Shown here: piece by piece, positions 34,236 through 44,900 of the stretch | How the letters are laid out: every line of letters begins with the position of its first letter | Numbering within the stretch: position 1 is the first letter of the stretch | From: CAZOOR01 sp964581505 | Lineage (GTDB): Bacteria > Bacteroidota > Ignavibacteria > Kapaibacteriales > UBA2268 | DNA length: 49,575 nucleotides | Reading direction: 5' to 3' | NCBI GenBank assembly: GCA_964581505.1 | Contig: CAZOOR010000008.1 | Coordinates: 1 to 49,575 of the forward strand | The notes under the pieces: generated by a model | Database searches by the model: none | Told to the model about the DNA's origin: nothing | What the model saw: the letters and a program-made list of their open reading frames with translations, nothing else | Position numbers and translations under genes: made by a program

Positions 34236-35408
34236 TTATTTTTTCTTCCCTCGAAATGTATCATATTGCAATCCCGTTACATGCTCTGAATTATTAAACT
34301 CATCTTGCGTTGTAGTAGTTTTTCCGTCTTTATCCGTTTTAATTTCATAAGTAGCAGTACCCGGGTCATAAGGAATATTCTTAAAGTCATGCTTTCCCGT
34401 AGAATCCTGCACGGAAGTTTTTACCACAGTAATTTTCATTGAGCAAGGCGGACCTTCGACCCACTTAACATCACTAACCATTACCCGATGCCCCCAATGA
34501 TTGGAATCAGGATTACTACCATCATAACCCTGTATTCGCATAGTAACATCATTATTTGCGTCTAATCTGGCTTTAAGTGCTTGATAGCGGGCTTTTAGAA
34601 CGGAACATGAAGTATTGCCGCTTTTGTTTGTAAGCGGTTTATCGTCATCAATTTGCTCCTGCCCTTTCTTACTGTCATAATCAGCCGAATGTGCCGCTTC
34701 AGTCTCATTATCATAAAGCCCTCTATTCTTATCTTTATCACCGCTATTCTTCCATATCTTTTTCAGGAACTCAGGCTTCCAATATAATTTACCGTCAGCA
34801 TGCTTTTCGAGCGCACTATCCTTAGGAACAATCCTACCCATACGTCTCACCAAACTGTGAGCCACAGCCAATATTGCACAGCAACCACCTGTAACTGTAT
34901 CCTTTCTATGATTGTCAATAATTTCCGGTGATACAGCATTAACCCTAATTTTATTTCCATCAGGACTATTCGGATTATATTTATCAACCAACATCATATT
35001 GACGGCAAAGAATTTCAAATCGGGATTGCTTGCAATATCATATTGAGCTTCTTCCAGCATTCTCATCAAATCGGGATTATTTTTATCAAAAGTAAGCGAC
35101 AACATTTCACCATTATCATAAGGCTCCGTATTCAAACCAATATATGTCCTAAATGCCCGTGGTCCTTCGTCTGCTGTTTCGCGAGCCATATCCATCAAGT
35201 GAACAAATAATCCCTGATTAGAAGATTCTATAAGCATTTCAGGTCTCAATCTATATAGAGGTAAATCAAGTATGGATATAGGAAGTCCTGGGTCATCAAC
35301 AGGTACAAGCGCCGACTTATTATCATCATCATCAGGATTATTGAAAATATCGGAACAACCGCTGATAAGCATAATAAGAAATAACAGAACAATAGTATTT
35401 CTTTTCAT
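34236..35408 (-). CDS. Lipoprotein with papain-like Cys/His signature
   Basis: This encodes 390 residues starting MKRNTIVLL with lipobox ISGC (Cys18). AAGGAATTGTT before the ATG supports this start. The mature protein has GGCCAILAVAHSL (Cys176-Cys177) and, about 130 residues later, HWGHRVMV (His304, His307). The spacing and local sequence recall papain-like cysteine peptidases, where a helix-capping Cys is followed by a strand beginning with His. I cannot name the family. An Asp-rich region follows the lipid anchor. A solid terminator lies just after the gene. Confidence 0.7.
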   Translation of the reverse strand: MKRNTIVLLFLIMLISGCSDIFNNPDDDDNKSALVPVDDPGLPISILDLPLYRLRPEMLIESSNQGLFVHLMDMARETADEGPRAFRTYIGLNTEPYDNGEMLSLTFDKNNPDLMRMLEEAQYDIASNPDLKFFAVNMMLVDKYNPNSPDGNKIRVNAVSPEIIDNHRKDTVTGGCCAILAVAHSLVRRMGRIVPKDSALEKHADGKLYWKPEFLKKIWKNSGDKDKNRGLYDNETEAAHSADYDSKKGQEQIDDDKPLTNKSGNTSCSVLKARYQALKARLDANNDVTMRIQGYDGSNPDSNHWGHRVMVSDVKWVEGPPCSMKITVVKTSVQDSTGKHDFKNIPYDPGTATYEIKTDKDGKTTTTQDEFNNSEHVTGLQYDTFRGKKK

Positions 35409-35473
35409 AACAATTCCTTTCAATTATTACAAAACAACTTTCACTTTAACAAAATTTAACAAATTAATTTGTA

Positions 35474-35517
35474 TAAAAAAAATACAGAAAACCAAAATAA
35501 TTTGATTTTCTGTATTT
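35474..35517 (-). terminator. Terminator of the ferredoxin-NADP reductase gene
   Basis: AAATACAGAAAA and TTTTCTGTATTT form a perfect 12-bp stem. On the minus strand it is followed by a run of T. It lies just beyond the end of the reductase gene. Confidence 0.75.
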
Positions 35518-35534
35518 ACCGTGTTGCCACTTTG

Positions 35535-36335
35535 TTAAAATGTTTCTACGTGCAATGCACCGGGTTGCTTCTTCTTATGCAATGTGTAACCCTTTTCGGA
35601 TAAAAACCCGCTAACAGATTTAACCATATTCGGATTTCCGCACAAGTAAACGTGTGTTTGCTCAGGGTCCAACTCAATTCCTGCTTGCTCTTTGAGTAAA
35701 TCCGATTTCATATGTTCTTCAATAAAACCTCTGAGACCTGTCCAAGTATCATCGGCATTTAACAATGTCGGGAAATATGAAAAATTAGGAAATGTTGCCG
35801 CCATAAATTCCAATTCACTTAGATAACCTAAATCCCAAGGATAAGATGCACCGTGAATTACTGTCAATTTTATATCTTGATGGTCTTTCAAATGTGAACG
35901 CAAGAAACTAATATATGGAGCCAAACCTGTACCGGTGGCTACCATTACAATATTTTTTCCGGCAGGTGTTTCATTTAATTTGAACACGCCCAGCATTCTT
36001 TTATCTATCCACATTCTATCGCCCAATTCCAAAGCAAAAAGTCGCGGGGTCAGCTGTCCCGATTTCACCTGACTAATATAAAATTCAAAAATATTAGTCT
36101 GGTGATTGGCAGATGCTATTGAATAAGGACGTTTTATCATTTTATCCGGCTCCAAATCCTTAATCGGAGCAACCGAATTATCCGAACGCTCTTCTTTTGC
36201 CAATAAACCGATTGCAGTGAACTGTCCTGCCTCGAATATATTCCTTTCTTCATCGGTTTTTATTCGTAAAACCATTAAATCGGGTGTTAATGTTATTTTA
36301 CCCGTTACTGTTGCATTATAAGCTGTTTCTTCCAT
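35535..36335 (-). CDS. fpr: Ferredoxin-NADP reductase (Fpr-type)
   Basis: The 266-residue flavoprotein shuttles electrons between NADPH and ferredoxin or flavodoxin. RPYSIAS binds FAD, ATGTGLAPY contacts the nicotinamide nucleotide, and CGNPNMV is the NADP-binding C-terminal motif. Length and motif order match the bacterial Fpr subclass. It is a single-gene unit with its own terminator. The ferredoxin-domain fusion at 15253-17298 is one conceivable partner in this window, but that link is speculative. Confidence 0.92.
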   Translation of the reverse strand: MEETAYNATVTGKITLTPDLMVLRIKTDEERNIFEAGQFTAIGLLAKEERSDNSVAPIKDLEPDKMIKRPYSIASANHQTNIFEFYISQVKSGQLTPRLFALELGDRMWIDKRMLGVFKLNETPAGKNIVMVATGTGLAPYISFLRSHLKDHQDIKLTVIHGASYPWDLGYLSELEFMAATFPNFSYFPTLLNADDTWTGLRGFIEEHMKSDLLKEQAGIELDPEQTHVYLCGNPNMVKSVSGFLSEKGYTLHKKKQPGALHVETF

Positions 36336-36412
36336 ACTTTTTTACTATTGTTTTAGAAATTTATTTCATTATTATTGTATATTAATTTATATACGATATT
36401 AAACAATTAATA

Positions 36413-37507
36413 TTATTTCACAATAAGCAACTTTCTGATAAACGCCGTGTCGTCAGATTTGTAATTAATAAAATACAAGCCTGCATTCAAGCTCCCTAAA
36501 TCCTTAATATGCAACAATTGCACACCATTAATATTATAAAGAACCGTATTACTCCAATCAATATCGTTTCCACTTTCATTTTTATTCCAAAAGCCTTTAT
36601 CGTCAATTCCACTTGCAAGTCGGGGATAATAATATAAATGAGGCACAACTTTAAACGGACTAATTTCACTTGTCGTATAAAATCCCTCCCCATTAGCCGC
36701 AAAACATATTGCTTCGCCCTGCGGTTCGAAAACATAGTCCACCGAAGCCGCAGTTTTGGCTAACATTGCCGGAAGAGTTTCATCGGCTTCTCTTTTGTAA
36801 TAGAATACTTTAGAGTATGTCTTAATCAAAAGTTCCTTTCCGTCAGGTGAAATATCACCACCTGTAACACCTGAACTGCCATATCCTTCATTACCATAAG
36901 GTAATACGGCGATTTTTTTGAATATTAAAGTCGAACTTCCACTCTCAGGAATAGGACTACTATATACGTGAACATTTTTTTCTCGTTTAGATACAATGAC
37001 AATATCCCTGTCTATCGGCTCAATCATAATTGTTTCGGCATCACGTTTCCCGTCAGGATAAACAAAATTTAACACATCAATATTATTAATAATACCCTTG
37101 AATACTGTATCCGCTAAAGTAAACATCGGTTCGGGAAATCTAAAAATACTCTTACGCTTTCTATCTGCGTCATTGTCGCCAATATCAGCAAGATAAATAT
37201 AACTCCTCTTATCATTCTTCCTGCCCGGACCAACTGCAATATCCTCAGTATCAACGCATTTAACGCCTTGCAAAGTAAATTCCGCTCGCAATTTTCCTGA
37301 ACGGTCAATTGCATATATTTTACTATCATTACCGGAATCATTATGAACCCAGAATATATTATCAAGAATGCGGCTTGCGGCAATACCGGATATTTCTTGC
37401 AACTCGGATTCATCAATTAAACCCAAATCCTGTCTCGTACCGAATGGACTTACAAAACTTGCAGTAAGTATCAAACCTATAAAAAGAAATGCTATATTAT
37501 TAATCAT
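36413..37507 (-). CDS. T9SS-tagged propeller-like secreted protein
   Basis: This encodes 364 residues starting MINNIAFLF with a signal peptide. The body has repeating segments such as EISGIAASRI, HNDSGNDSKIYAID, DTEDIAVGPG and YIYLADIGDND, typical of secreted beta-propeller or esterase-like proteins. The C-terminus (DLGSLNAGLYFINY ... FIRKLLIVK) is a short T9SS sorting domain. I chose the ATG at 37507 because the longer start lacks a signal peptide. It lies after the rpoC terminator and has its own transcription unit or is read through from rpoC. Confidence 0.75.
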   Translation of the reverse strand: MINNIAFLFIGLILTASFVSPFGTRQDLGLIDESELQEISGIAASRILDNIFWVHNDSGNDSKIYAIDRSGKLRAEFTLQGVKCVDTEDIAVGPGRKNDKRSYIYLADIGDNDADRKRKSIFRFPEPMFTLADTVFKGIINNIDVLNFVYPDGKRDAETIMIEPIDRDIVIVSKREKNVHVYSSPIPESGSSTLIFKKIAVLPYGNEGYGSSGVTGGDISPDGKELLIKTYSKVFYYKREADETLPAMLAKTAASVDYVFEPQGEAICFAANGEGFYTTSEISPFKVVPHLYYYPRLASGIDDKGFWNKNESGNDIDWSNTVLYNINGVQLLHIKDLGSLNAGLYFINYKSDDTAFIRKLLIVK

Positions 37508-37533
37508 AATTCTATCACATACTAAATAAAACA

Positions 37534-37559
37534 AAGGCAGTCCGAAAACGAACTGCCTT
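37534..37559 (-). terminator. Terminator after rpoC
   Basis: AAGGCAGT and ACTGCCTT form an 8-bp stem, extended by CG/CG, with a short loop and a T-rich tail on the minus strand. It starts 22 bases beyond the rpoC stop. Confidence 0.75.
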
Positions 37560-37581
37560 AAAACTACTAAAAAATCAGTAA

Positions 37582-40500
37582 TTAATCAATAGCAATCAAT
37601 TCATTTTCAAATGAAGAATCCTCTCCCGCAGGTGCATTAGCATCTAGCGGTTTAGTGGAATGCTTCTTGCCAAAAATATTTCCTATTTCACTAATTACGT
37701 TCATTTCCTGATACTTTCTCAATCCTGTACCGGCAGGAATTAACTGACCGAGAATAATATTCTCTTTCAAACCAATCAGATGGTCTATCTTTGCCTGTAC
37801 TGCGGCATCGGAAAGCACTCTTGTTGTTTCCTGGAACGATGCGGCTGACAGCCAACTCTCAGTCTGCAACGATGCCTGAGTAATACCCAAGAGTAAAGGC
37901 TCGGCTAATGCAGGCTCTGCCGGTTTACTGGTTGCAGGCTTCTTACCTTTTCTCTTCAAATCGGCGTTAATTTCTCTAAATTTCTTTCTCTGTACATGCT
38001 GATGCTCTTTAAAGTTAGTGTCGCCCGGATTATTGACAACAACTTCCGTCTTTAATCTATCATTCTCATCAACAAATTTTATTCTATCAACTTGGTCATT
38101 CTGCAAGAACAAAGAATCGCCGGATTCTATTATTTTAACTTTCTGCAACATCTGGCGAACAATAACCTCAATATGCTTGTCATTAATCTTAACACCCTGC
38201 ATACGATAAACATCTTGGATTTCATTCACAAGATATTCCTGTACGGCATTCGGTCCTTTTATTTTCAAAATGTCATGAGGATTAATAGAACCTTCGGTCA
38301 ATCTCTCGCCCGAGCGTATTCTATCTTCTTCCTGTACCAAAATATATTTGCCCGTCGGCACCGTATATTCCTGAACCGTTCTGCCATCATGCGAAGTTAC
38401 AACTATTGTCCTAAGACCACGTTTCGGCGCTCCAAACGAAACAATTCCGTCAATTTCCGAAACAATAGCCGGACCTTGAGGCGCTCTTGCTTCAAACAAT
38501 TCCGTTACTCTCGGCAGACCACCCGTAATATCACGTGTACGTCCTAAATCTCTCGGAATCTTGACAAGTGCGGAACCAATGCCGACTTCCTCGCCGTCAT
38601 CGACCCTAAGCTGTGCTTTTGTAGGAATGCTATATGTTTTCAATATTTCGCCGTCATCATCAATAATCTGAATTGACGGAGTTTTGGTTTTATCTTTTGA
38701 ATCAATAATAACCTTGGTAATATGTCCGGTCTGTTCATCATTGACTTCTTGATATGTTACGTTCTGTACCATATCAACAAACTTAACCGTACCATCAACT
38801 TCCGTAATAATCGAAGCATTGTAGGGGTCCCATTCATATATCATCTGATTCTTTTCAAGGATATCGCCTTCCTTAATCTTCAGCTCCGCTCCATAAATAG
38901 CATCATAACTTGTTAAAATTCTATCACTATCAACATCTCTGATATTAATAATTCCATGGCGACTGATAACGACCGATGTTTCAACTCCTTCATCATTGTG
39001 ATATGTAACCAATCTAATGTTGTCAAATTCTACCTTGCCCGGGAATTTTGCAACTACTGAGGACTGCGACACATTAAGCATAGCCGTACCACCAGTATGG
39101 AATGTTCTCAAAGTAAGCTGAGTACCCGGTTCACCGATTGATTGCGAAGCAATAGTTCCAACCGCTTCACCCATATCAACTATTTGCCCTGTTGCTAAAT
39201 TTCTACCGTAGCATTTTGCACAAACACCTCGTCTCGATTCACATGTCAATACAGAGCGAATCATCACAGACTCAATTGCACTTTCGTCAATTATCTTGCC
39301 TATGGTTTCATCAATCACAGTGCCGGCTTTACAAATCATCTCCTCACTTATCGGGTCAATCACATCATCTAATGTAACACGCCCGAGAATTCTCTCATAC
39401 AATGATTCTTTAATATCTTCGCCATCTTTCAATGCAGTCATTCTAACACCACGAATAGTACCGCAATCATCTTTTGATATAATCACATCTTGCGAAACAT
39501 CGTGCAATCGCCTTGTCAAATAACCGGCATCAGCCGTCTTCAAAGCAGTATCAGCCAAACCTTTACGCGCACCGTGAGTAGAAATAAAATACTCAAGAAT
39601 CGAAAGACCTTCTTTAAAGTTTGCAATAATCGGATTTTCAATCAATTCACCGGTCGAACCGGAAAGCGATTTCTTAGGTTTTGCCATCAAACCACGCATT
39701 CCTGCAAGCTGACGTATCTGCTCCTTAGAACCTCTCGCCTGCGAATCAAGCATCATCCAAAATGTATTAAATCCATGATTGGCTCTCTGCAAATCCTGAT
39801 GCAATTTATCAGCCACTTTGTTTGTTGCCGTTGACCAGTTATCAATAATCTTATTATAACGCTCACCTGAACTAATCACACCATTCTGATAGTGCATTTC
39901 AATATCATCAACTTTCTTCTGCGTCTTATCAATAATCGCTGTCTTTTCCTTTGGCACCAAAACATCGGCAATACTTACAGACAAACCACCTACCGTAGCA
40001 TAACCAAATCCCATATCTTTAAGTGCATCAAGGAACTCGACCGTACCTGCCAAACCAACTGTACGGAAACACTCGCCAATTAACTGGCGCAATCTCTTCT
40101 TATCAATAACCTCGTTCAAATAACCGATTTCTTTTGGAACAATCCGGTTAAACAATACTCTTCCCGTTGTCGTTGGCACTAACTCCCCGTCCATTCTCAC
40201 CTTAATCGGAGTATGTAAATCAATCACACCCTGGTCATGAGCCATTACAACATCTTCAAAACCACTAAACATCTTACCTTCACCCTTGGCTCCATGCCTC
40301 ACCTTTGTAAGATAATAAACACCGAGAACCATATCCTGCGAAGGAACTGCAATAGGATTACCATTCTGAGTATGCACAATGTTATGCGGTGCCAACATCA
40401 GAAGCAATGCTTCCAACTGTGCTTCATAACTAATAGGTACGTGAACAGCCATCTGGTCACCGTCAAAATCAGCATTAAAAGCCGTACATACCAAAGGATG

Positions 40501-41877
40501 CAACTGAATGGCTTTACCTTCGATAAGTCTCGGTTGGAATGCCTGAATACCCAATCTATGAAGAGTCGGCGCACGATTCAGCATAACCGGATGCCCGTCA
40601 ATGACTTTTTCCAGAATATCCCAAACCTCATTTGTTTTACGCTCAACCATTTTCTTGGCACTCTTGACCGTCTTAACATGACCACGCTCAATTAATTTTC
40701 TAATGACAAAAGGTTTAAATAACTCTACAGCCATATCCTTAGGAAGTCCGCATTCCCATAATTTCAATTCGGGACCAACAACAATTACAGAACGACCGGA
40801 ATAATCAACACGTTTACCCAACAAATTCTGACGGAAACGTCCGGTCTTGCCCTTCAATGTGTCCGCCAAAGATTTCAATGCACGCTGCGACTCACTGCGA
40901 ACAGCACGGCGGCTATTATCAAACAGAGCATCAACAGACTCCTGAAGCATACGCTTTTCATTTCTTAAAATTACTTCCGGTGCCTTAATATCAATCAATC
41001 GCTTCAATCTGTTATTTCTGATAATAACTCTACGATATAAATCATTCAAATCGGACGTAGCAAACCTGCCACCTTCCAACGGAACCAAAGGTCTTAAATC
41101 CGGTGGAGTAACAGGAACAACATCTAAGACCATCCAACTTGGCTCATTCATAGTAGTTGTTGACTTCTTTTCGCTCGGAATAAATGCGTCCAAAATTCTT
41201 AATCTTTTCAGAATATCCGCTTTTTTCTGTTGCGATGTTTCAACCTTAAATCTAGCTTTTAATTCAAGATATGTATCTTCCGCATTAATACGTTTCAACA
41301 ATTCCTTAATAGCTTCGCCACCAATCAAAGCAATAAACTTATTCGGGTCATCATTATCCAAATTCATCTCTTCTTCATTAATACCCGCCATTACTTCCAA
41401 ATACTGCTCTTCGGTTAGCAAATCATTATTCTGAAGACCTGTGTTGCCGGGCTGAACCACTACATAAGATTCATAATAAACAATTCTCTCAATATCCTTA
41501 GTCGGAATACCGAGAATAGCACTGATTTTGCTCGGCAATGTCCTCAAAAACCAAATATGAACCACAGGAACGGCAAGCATAATATGTCCCATACGCTCAC
41601 GCCGTACTGATTTTTGGGTTACTTCCACACCACATCTATCGCAGACAATTCCTTTATATCTAATCCTTTTATATTTTCCGCAAGCACACTCCCAATCACG
41701 GATAGGACCAAATATCTTTTCGCAGAATAACCCGTCTTTTTCCGGTCTGAAAGACCTGTAATTAATTGTTTCGGGTTTGGTTATCTCACCATGCGAACGA
41801 TTCAAAATCCCATCTGGAGACGCAATTTTGATTGCTATTTTCGAGAATCCCTTTCTCGGTATGGACTTGGATTGCAT
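37582..41877 (-). CDS. rpoC: RNA polymerase subunit beta'
   Basis: The 1431-residue catalytic subunit has the active-site NADFDGDQMAVH, the N-terminal zinc ribbon (CACGKYKRIRY then CDRCGVEV) and the C-terminal zinc motif CESRRGVCAKCYGRNL. The trigger-loop region and the bridge-helix segment GARKGLADTALKTADAGYL are intact. AAAGGAAATAATC precedes the ATG. It follows rpoB by 42 bases in the usual order, and a terminator lies downstream. Confidence 0.99.
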   Translation of the reverse strand: MQSKSIPRKGFSKIAIKIASPDGILNRSHGEITKPETINYRSFRPEKDGLFCEKIFGPIRDWECACGKYKRIRYKGIVCDRCGVEVTQKSVRRERMGHIMLAVPVVHIWFLRTLPSKISAILGIPTKDIERIVYYESYVVVQPGNTGLQNNDLLTEEQYLEVMAGINEEEMNLDNDDPNKFIALIGGEAIKELLKRINAEDTYLELKARFKVETSQQKKADILKRLRILDAFIPSEKKSTTTMNEPSWMVLDVVPVTPPDLRPLVPLEGGRFATSDLNDLYRRVIIRNNRLKRLIDIKAPEVILRNEKRMLQESVDALFDNSRRAVRSESQRALKSLADTLKGKTGRFRQNLLGKRVDYSGRSVIVVGPELKLWECGLPKDMAVELFKPFVIRKLIERGHVKTVKSAKKMVERKTNEVWDILEKVIDGHPVMLNRAPTLHRLGIQAFQPRLIEGKAIQLHPLVCTAFNADFDGDQMAVHVPISYEAQLEALLLMLAPHNIVHTQNGNPIAVPSQDMVLGVYYLTKVRHGAKGEGKMFSGFEDVVMAHDQGVIDLHTPIKVRMDGELVPTTTGRVLFNRIVPKEIGYLNEVIDKKRLRQLIGECFRTVGLAGTVEFLDALKDMGFGYATVGGLSVSIADVLVPKEKTAIIDKTQKKVDDIEMHYQNGVISSGERYNKIIDNWSTATNKVADKLHQDLQRANHGFNTFWMMLDSQARGSKEQIRQLAGMRGLMAKPKKSLSGSTGELIENPIIANFKEGLSILEYFISTHGARKGLADTALKTADAGYLTRRLHDVSQDVIISKDDCGTIRGVRMTALKDGEDIKESLYERILGRVTLDDVIDPISEEMICKAGTVIDETIGKIIDESAIESVMIRSVLTCESRRGVCAKCYGRNLATGQIVDMGEAVGTIASQSIGEPGTQLTLRTFHTGGTAMLNVSQSSVVAKFPGKVEFDNIRLVTYHNDEGVETSVVISRHGIINIRDVDSDRILTSYDAIYGAELKIKEGDILEKNQMIYEWDPYNASIITEVDGTVKFVDMVQNVTYQEVNDEQTGHITKVIIDSKDKTKTPSIQIIDDDGEILKTYSIPTKAQLRVDDGEEVGIGSALVKIPRDLGRTRDITGGLPRVTELFEARAPQGPAIVSEIDGIVSFGAPKRGLRTIVVTSHDGRTVQEYTVPTGKYILVQEEDRIRSGERLTEGSINPHDILKIKGPNAVQEYLVNEIQDVYRMQGVKINDKHIEVIVRQMLQKVKIIESGDSLFLQNDQVDRIKFVDENDRLKTEVVVNNPGDTNFKEHQHVQRKKFREINADLKRKGKKPATSKPAEPALAEPLLLGITQASLQTESWLSAASFQETTRVLSDAAVQAKIDHLIGLKENIILGQLIPAGTGLRKYQEMNVISEIGNIFGKKHSTKPLDANAPAGEDSSFENELIAID

Positions 41878-41919
41878 GATTATTTCCTTTTAATATTTAT
41901 ATTTTTTATTTTCTTATAT

Positions 41920-44900
41920 TTAATCAATTTCGATGTCGAGACATAAACCTTGCAACTCTCTGACCAACACATTGAATGACTCCGGAATGTTCGGGTCAGG
42001 CATATTTTCGCCCTTGACAATAGCTTCGTACATCTTTGCCCTACCCTGCACATCATCGGATTTCACGGTAATCATCTCTTGCAATGTATGCGCCGCTCCA
42101 TAAGCCTCAAGCGCCCAGACCTCCATCTCACCCAAACGCTGGCCACCGAATTGAGCCTTGCCGCCCAATGGTTGCTGTGTAATTAATGAATATGGTCCTA
42201 TTGACCTTGCGTGTATCTTATCTTCCACAAGGTGAGAGAGTTTCAGCATATAAATCATACCGACCGTTACCTCTTCATCGAATTTATCACCTGTCCTGCC
42301 ATTAATGAGAACTGTTTTACCATTGCGTGGCAGTTTCGCCTCTTCCAAATAATCGCCGACCTCGTCCCAAGACGCTCCGTCAAATATCGGTGTAGCAAAG
42401 TGCATATTCAATTTATCGCCTGCCCAGCCCAATGCTGTCTCGAACAACTGTCCGAGATTCATACGCGAAGGCACACCCAAAGGATTAAGAATTATATCAA
42501 CAGGAGTTCCGTCCGGCATAAACGGCATATCCTCCACAGGAACAATCTTTGAAACAATACCCTTATTACCGTGGCGCCCTGCCATTTTATCGCCAATCAT
42601 TAACTTACGTTTCTTAGCAATATAAACCTTTGCCATTTTCAAAATACCAGGTTGCAATTCATCGCCGGCGGCTATTTTATTTTTCTCCGCTCTATAATTA
42701 GCGATAATATCATTCTTTTTAACAATATAATTTTCCAGCATTTCTTTCAAAACTGCTTGATCTTTCTTATCCTTAGCTATCTGCTGATTATAATCAATTA
42801 ACTCGGGATTTAATTCGCCTTCATCATACTTTTCTCTCAGATTCTCCAATTTAATAATTGTTCCGCTTCTAAAAATCAGCTTCCCATTAGTCTGTTTCAT
42901 ACCCAAGCTCTTCTCTTCCCTGAGTATCTTATCAATTCTTTCAAGGCAATCCAAATCAATTTCGCGCAAAGCAACTCTTTCGCGTTGTGCTACCTCTTCG
43001 TTTCTATTTCTTTCGTCATCTCTTATCTGCTGTTCATTTGTTACTGCCCGCCTTGTAAATAATTTCGTATTAATCACAACACCTTTCAAGCCCGGAGTAG
43101 CTTTCAACGATACATCTTTAACATCACCGGCTTTATCGCCGAAAATTGCACGCAACAACTTTTCCTCAGGAGTCGGGTCGGTTTCACCCTTAGGTGTGAT
43201 TTTTCCGATAAGAATATCACCCTCGCGAATCTTAGCACCACTACGGACAATACCGAACTCGTCCAAATCCTTTGTAGCTTCCTCGCTGACATTCGGTATC
43301 TCTCTTGTAAACTCTTCTTCGCCACGTTTAGTATCACGAACCTGTAATGTAAACTCTTCGATATGGATTGATGTAAACACATCTTTTGCAACCAATTTCT
43401 GCGATACGATAATAGCATCTTCAAAATTATATCCGCGCCAGGGCATAAATGCAACCAAAATATTTCTACCCAATGCAAGCTCGCCCATATCGGTCGAAGC
43501 ACCATCTGCCAAAGGCATACCCTTCTTCACTCTTTGCCCGACTTTGACAATCGGCTTTTGGTTCACACAGGTATCCTGATTGGTTCTGAAAAACTTTACA
43601 AGCGGATATTCCACGGTTTTACTATAATCAAATGTAGTCAATTTCTCGCGTGCGGCACGTTTATCATCATAAACAACAACAATCTTATTACCACTTACAT
43701 ATTTTACAGTTCCCGGACCTTCCGCCAGAAGCAATGTCCTCGAATCAAGAGCAACTTTTGCTTCCATACCCGTACCAACAATTGGTGCTTGCGGTCTTAA
43801 CAAAGGGACAGCCTGACGTTGCATATTCGAACCCATCAAAGCACGGTTAGCATCATCATGCTCAAGGAATGGAATAAGAGCAGACGCCGCACTCGTTATC
43901 TGGTCTGTCGAAACATCAATAAAATGCACATCTTCCGGTGATACAATAACAAAATCACCTGACAAACGAGCCTTAACTTTTTCACCCAAAATTTCACCTT
44001 GCTGGCTAATTTCCGTTGATGACGGTGCAATAATAAAGCCATCTTCCTTCTCGGCGGACAAATATACTATCTCACTCGTCAATTTACCTTCCTTCACCCT
44101 ACGATATGGTGTCTCAATAAAGCCAAGTTCATTAATCTTTGCGTGAATAGCCAAAGATGAAATAAGACCGATATTCGGACCTTCGGGCGTTTCAATCGGA
44201 CAAAGTCTGCCGTAATGAGTATAGTGAACATCACGCACCTCAAAACCTGCACGCTCCCTCGTCAAACCACCGGGACCTAATGCCGAAGTTCTTCTCTTAT
44301 GGGTAAGTTCGGCTAATGGATTTGTCTGGTCCATAAACTGCGACAGCTGATTTGTTCCGAAGAACTGATTAACAACAGAACTGATTGTCCTTGCATTAAC
44401 CAATTCGGCAGGAGATAAATTCTCGCCGTCATGAATACTCAATCTTTCGCGAATGGTCCTTGACATACGAGCTAAACCGACATTAAACTGTGATGCCAAT
44501 TGCTCGCCAACAGTTCTTACTCTTCTATTTCCAAGATGGTCAATATCATCGCCCGTTTGCTTGCTATCATGCAATACTAATAGTTGCTTAATAATTGCAA
44601 CAATATCTTCGACAGTCAATGTAGTTGTTTCCATCGGAATTTTCAGACCTAGCTTTTGATTAATTCTGAATCTTCCGACAACTCCCAAATCATAACGCTT
44701 CTCATCGAAAAACATTCTGTTGAGCAATGCTTCGGCAGTCTCCATATCAGGAGGCTCGCTCGAACGCAACTGTCTGTAAATAACATCAAGAGCATCTTCC
44801 TTATTACGGGACGTATCCTTAATCAGCGTTCTTGCTATTACCGGCTCGTCTGTCGGGTCATTATATTTGAACAAACGAATCTGCTGTACAGTAGTAGCCT

